A stretch of 64,000 nucleotides of DNA from UBA5070 sp035352895 (GTDB lineage Bacteria > Fibrobacterota > Fibrobacteria > UBA5070): positions 106,122-170,121 of the forward strand of contig DAOPYN010000002.1 in the NCBI GenBank assembly GCA_035352895.1, read 5' to 3'. The notes under the pieces are model-generated. The model was not told the DNA's origin. It did no database searches and saw nothing but the letters and a program-made list of their open reading frames with translations. Shown here piece by piece: positions 61,204 to 64,000 of this stretch (positions are counted from its first letter, which is position 1; every line of letters starts with the position of its first letter). Made by a program: the position numbers and the translations under genes.

Positions 61204-63633
61204 TTACGCGCGCTCCAGCGCCGGCATCACGTAGGGGTCCACAAACTCCAACATGGCTTGCGCGGCGATGTCGTCTGTAGCGTTTGGGTCGCACAGTCCA
61301 AAACGCTTGGCCCCTCGCGCCAAATGCCCCAGCTCTCCATGCTTCCAGCAATTGTTTTCCGTACCAGCGCCAAGCAGCGATTTGCGCAGGGAATCCCGCT
61401 TTTCAAATATGGGAATGTCGTATAGGTATTCCAGGATCACCAAGGCCAGCATGACCGGGAAAACGGGCACCCTGACGCCCCCAATGACAACAAATCCATC
61501 TGTCTTTGGGTCATCGTTGGGGCCGTCGGTGACCTTGCGCAGAAGCAAACGGATCAGGTTGTAGCTGTTCAGCAAACGCTTCATCTGGCGGGGATTGCGC
61601 AGCTTGTATTCGCGGGTCCAGTGGTAATACGCGAACATTTGCGCGTCCGAAAGACCCAGTTCCTCCACCGAGGGCTTTGGCAGTTCGGCAGAATTTGATA
61701 AAACCAGGTCAACCACTTCGCGTCCGGAAAGCGTCCTGCTTTCTGGCGCATGTTCTGACGCGGTTGGCGAGAATGCATCTGCCTGTTGGGTACCTTCGAC
61801 CGAGTTCCGCGAAGGCGTGGTGCCCAGCGTACCATACTCAAGCCAATCCTTCTTGTTCCACAAGTGATGCAGGTACTGCTTGCTCGATTCTTCGTCGGGG
61901 TTCTCCAGTCGAAGGGGCAGATGCAACACCTTGGCCAGGTAATCGCGTGCGATGCACAAAGGGCTTTCCCCGTTGCGATAGGTCGCCAGATCCTTGTAGT
62001 GCAAGGCCAAGGCGGCCAACGCCACCCGCTGGTCCACGGCGATGATCACCGTGACCCGTGGGATGTCCATCACCAACCGCACCGCCTCGAAGGTCTTCAC
62101 GATCCCTTCGGGCTCGCAGCGATCCAGGTCGTCGACCACGAACACGAAGCGCCGTTCCTTGGATCGCTTTGGCACTTTCCCATCGCCCAGCCGCACCGCG
62201 CACAGCTTGCGGATCTGTTTTTGCATGACGGGAAGTGTCCCCAAATCCTTCTGGTAGTCCGGAAGTTTCAGGTAGGTCCGCAGTTCCTTGGTGCGTGCTT
62301 GGGCCAGCACCTCGGAAACAGGTTTCTTCAGGAGCGCCAAAAACGCCATCGCGCCGGCAATGCTCAATAAGGGAAGGGGTTGACTCATGATCGCCGGTAG
62401 CGAAGCATCCCCTCCACTCAAGGCTTTGCCAACTCCCGGCCAGGATTTGTACACCCCCCAGATGGCTCCCCCCATGGCTGCGCTCACCTGGGCCGCCAGC
62501 CATGCCGCACGCCAGCCATGCAGGGCAAACGCAAACTTCACGACCAAGGCAAGTCGAGCCAGCTTGTTAGCCAGGGCTCGCTTGGCTTTTCCAAAAAAGC
62601 CTTTCGGGTTGCTCAAGAACGGCGAGCTGAGCGCCGAAATCGCTTCTTGGGCCAATCCTGCCTGGAGATTTCCGCAATGCTCATAGACCCAGGCATTGAA
62701 GGTACCAAACAAAACTTGGATATGATCTTGAGTGCGCAGATCATCTCCTAATAGCGTCAAAACACTACTTTTTCCAACCCCCCAATGCCCCAACAATCCC
62801 ACGGTGAAATGTTCATTGTTGCTGGGATGTGTGATCAAATCGCTCAACGCTTTGACCAAGCTCGTACGCCCCAGCTTGTCGGTCCGGACTGCGACTGATT
62901 CCGCAAACATATCGCCTGAAGGAACATGCTGGATGACAGACACCGACACCCAAGAGCCGTATGTTCCAACCATTTGATCTAGGGCCGCTTGTGTTCTCGC
63001 CTCTTGCCTATCTGCCTTGAGGCGCTCCACCGCTGGCTTGAACGAGGATTCCCAGATTTCCAACACTCGCTGGGAGAGTTGGGATGACTCCAGCCAAATG
63101 GGTTTGGCGAGATAATCTTCGACAGATAATTCGCTAGACTCAATTAAGACAATTTCTGACTCTATTGCCGCTTTGGCGGCGTCGGCGGCGGCGAAGGCGG
63201 CGGCTCTGGCGGCGGCGGCGGCGACGATGGCGGCGGCTCTGGCGAAGGCGTAGGCGTCGTTGGCGGCGGCGGCGGCGGCGGCGGCTCTGGCGGCGGCGGC
63301 GACGGCGACGACGGCGACAGCGGCGTCGTCGGCGGCGGCGGCGTAGGCGTCGGCGTAGGCGGCGGCGGCGCCGAACTTTCCAGTCGCAAACCAAGAAAAG
63401 ACACTGGATTGGACCAAGTGAATGGCGAGCAGATGACGCGCTCGATCCTCTGGATTCCAGTAGTCAAAATTTCCTTGAGCAGCCAAGAGCGGAAAGATTT
63501 TCACCGATTGCCTCCATGCAAAGGCAACTACCAACCTCTTACCCTTCTTAAAAAAAACCTTTTCTAGCCGTTTTCGAAGATTGTCTCGCCACTGATCCAG
63601 ATCTTCCGTTGTGCCGATATTGGCATCGCTCAT
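61204..63633 (-). CDS. KAP-family P-loop NTPase with alanine-rich repeat region
   Basis: 809 aa; start 63633 follows GGGAGGGTGGAG. Residues about 80-165 are an Ala-rich low-complexity tract encoded by GCC/GCG-type triplets. Walker A GHWGVGKSSVLTLL (about 280-290) and the KAP-type Walker B FVFVVDDLDRCEPEGIVKTFEAVRLVMD (about 495-520) are clear; two hydrophobic segments between them (AAWLAAQVSAAMGGAIWGVY, LPLLSIAGAMAFLALL) are the usual membrane insertion of KAP proteins. KAP NTPases occur in phage-defence and membrane-associated systems; a defence role is inferred. Flanked by RAYT pieces on both sides. Confidence 0.85.
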   Translation of the reverse strand: MSDANIGTTEDLDQWRDNLRKRLEKVFFKKGKRLVVAFAWRQSVKIFPLLAAQGNFDYWNPEDRARHLLAIHLVQSSVFSWFATGKFGAAAAYADAYAAAADDAAVAVVAVAAAARAAAAAAAANDAYAFARAAAIVAAAAARAAAFAAADAAKAAIESEIVLIESSELSVEDYLAKPIWLESSQLSQRVLEIWESSFKPAVERLKADRQEARTQAALDQMVGTYGSWVSVSVIQHVPSGDMFAESVAVRTDKLGRTSLVKALSDLITHPSNNEHFTVGLLGHWGVGKSSVLTLLGDDLRTQDHIQVLFGTFNAWVYEHCGNLQAGLAQEAISALSSPFLSNPKGFFGKAKRALANKLARLALVVKFAFALHGWRAAWLAAQVSAAMGGAIWGVYKSWPGVGKALSGGDASLPAIMSQPLPLLSIAGAMAFLALLKKPVSEVLAQARTKELRTYLKLPDYQKDLGTLPVMQKQIRKLCAVRLGDGKVPKRSKERRFVFVVDDLDRCEPEGIVKTFEAVRLVMDIPRVTVIIAVDQRVALAALALHYKDLATYRNGESPLCIARDYLAKVLHLPLRLENPDEESSKQYLHHLWNKKDWLEYGTLGTTPSRNSVEGTQQADAFSPTASEHAPESRTLSGREVVDLVLSNSAELPKPSVEELGLSDAQMFAYYHWTREYKLRNPRQMKRLLNSYNLIRLLLRKVTDGPNDDPKTDGFVVIGGVRVPVFPVMLALVILEYLYDIPIFEKRDSLRKSLLGAGTENNCWKHGELGHLARGAKRFGLCDPNATDDIAAQAMLEFVDPYVMPALERA
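63170..63370 (-). repeat. GC-rich triplet-repeat tract within the KAP gene
   Basis: About 200 bases of near-uninterrupted GCC/GCN triplets (GGC/GNC on the plus strand) encoding alternating Ala, Asp, Tyr, Val and Arg. The triplet period keeps the frame open if copy number changes. Confidence 0.75.
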
Positions 63634-63816
63634 CTCCACCCTCCCGAGCGCGCATCGCGCAACGGCACCGTTCGCTTCAGTCGCTGGTTTGTCAATTCTT
63701 GGCTTGGCAGGCATTCACCCATCGTGGCGGCTCCGGGGGAGGGTAATTTTGCCACAAAGGTAGCCTTGGCTATCCGCCGCAGGGTCGATTCATGCAATGC
63801 CCCTGCTGCTATTGCG

Positions 63817-64000
63817 TTACGCCTTGCTGCGATCATCCCATCGCGAAGGATTGGCGGTGATGTAATCGGCGATGCGATGAAATTCGTGCAGGTCTCGGAT
63901 GATGCGGTCGTGGTAGTTCCGTTGCCACACCGGCGATCCCGGTGTTCCGCGTAGGGCGTTGATCCATTTCGCGGTCACCATTTTGAACCGGCCCACGAAT
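63817..64000 (-). mobile_element. RAYT transposase, C-terminal part (continues beyond window)
   Basis: Minus strand reads FVGRFKMVTAKWINALRGTPGS, VWQRNYHDRIIRDLHEFHRIADYITANPSRWDD and stops, the C-terminal signature of REP-associated tyrosine transposases (Y1_Tnp). The frame is open to the window edge. Degenerate REP-like sequence (GTCGATTCATGCAATGCCCC) lies just after its stop. Confidence 0.78.

Noticed and set aside
63140..63551. Arginine- or proline-rich proteins in other frames of the triplet-repeat tract
   Set aside because: They arise from reading the GCC repeat of the KAP gene in other frames and have no independent support.
1..64000. tRNA, rRNA or known riboswitch genes
   Set aside because: I saw no cloverleaf-like or rRNA sequence and no recognisable riboswitch, but I could not run a covariance search.

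Overview
The window is GC-rich, densely packed DNA that reads like a member of the Fibrobacterota. The main clues are a TIGR02147-family regulator (a family I know chiefly from Fibrobacter relatives) coupled to a lipoprotein and a GH44 glycanase, a GH12 glucanase, a CotH-like protein, a LamG/purple-acid-phosphatase-like protein with a short C-terminal DLHGR-type domain, and a pyrophosphate-dependent phosphofructokinase. Species cannot be fixed from sequence alone.

Layout. 1-6.1 kb: plant-polysaccharide genes (TIGR02147 regulator, lipoprotein and GH44 on the minus strand; GH12 on the plus strand) plus small genes. 6.2-13.5 kb: a tightly coupled defence-like operon: an MmeI-type protein that has lost its methyltransferase core, a DUF559 nuclease between two ~155-bp direct repeats, a DUF1016/PD-(D/E)XK nuclease carrying palindromic inserts, a DEAD/DEAH helicase and a GIY-YIG (T5orf172-like) nuclease. 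All junctions are ATGA overlaps, although one of them passes through a doubtful 37-codon frame. 13.5-29.4 kb: S9D peptidase, DUF2975 plus YozG-like regulator, a DUF6326 fusion, CotH protein, DUF4261 protein, APH-like kinase, an FMN glutamate-synthase-like protein, a valine-rich leader peptide with attenuator ahead of acetolactate synthase, a surface-repeat protein and a J-domain-like protein. 29.4-38.8 kb: a five-gene minus-strand array of two large paralogous HELGH metalloproteases and three paralogous partner proteins of unknown function. 38.8-45.8 kb: MTA/SAH nucleosidase, a large phosphoesterase and a large multidomain secreted protein. 46.0-53.0 kb: a compact biosynthetic cluster of a C-A-T-SDR non-ribosomal synthetase, PabA and a PabB-PabC fusion. 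The adenylation pocket lacks the amino-acid-binding Asp and resembles p-aminobenzoate codes, so synthetase and PABA supply appear matched. 53.0-60.8 kb: NmrA-like oxidoreductase with Rrf2 regulator, a CE1-type esterase, a decayed stretch, and PPi-phosphofructokinase. 60.8-64.0 kb: a KAP-family P-loop NTPase flanked on both sides by pieces of a REP-associated tyrosine transposase (RAYT) and REP-like palindromes, which looks like a mobile defence cargo.

The three best candidates for something undescribed are the rearranged MmeI/DUF559/DUF1016/helicase/GIY-YIG operon, the metalloprotease-partner array with its conserved N-terminal leader, and the one-module PABA-type synthetase cluster. Several probable frameshifts at or near short homopolymers (around 3370 and 5930) could be sequencing errors rather than biology.
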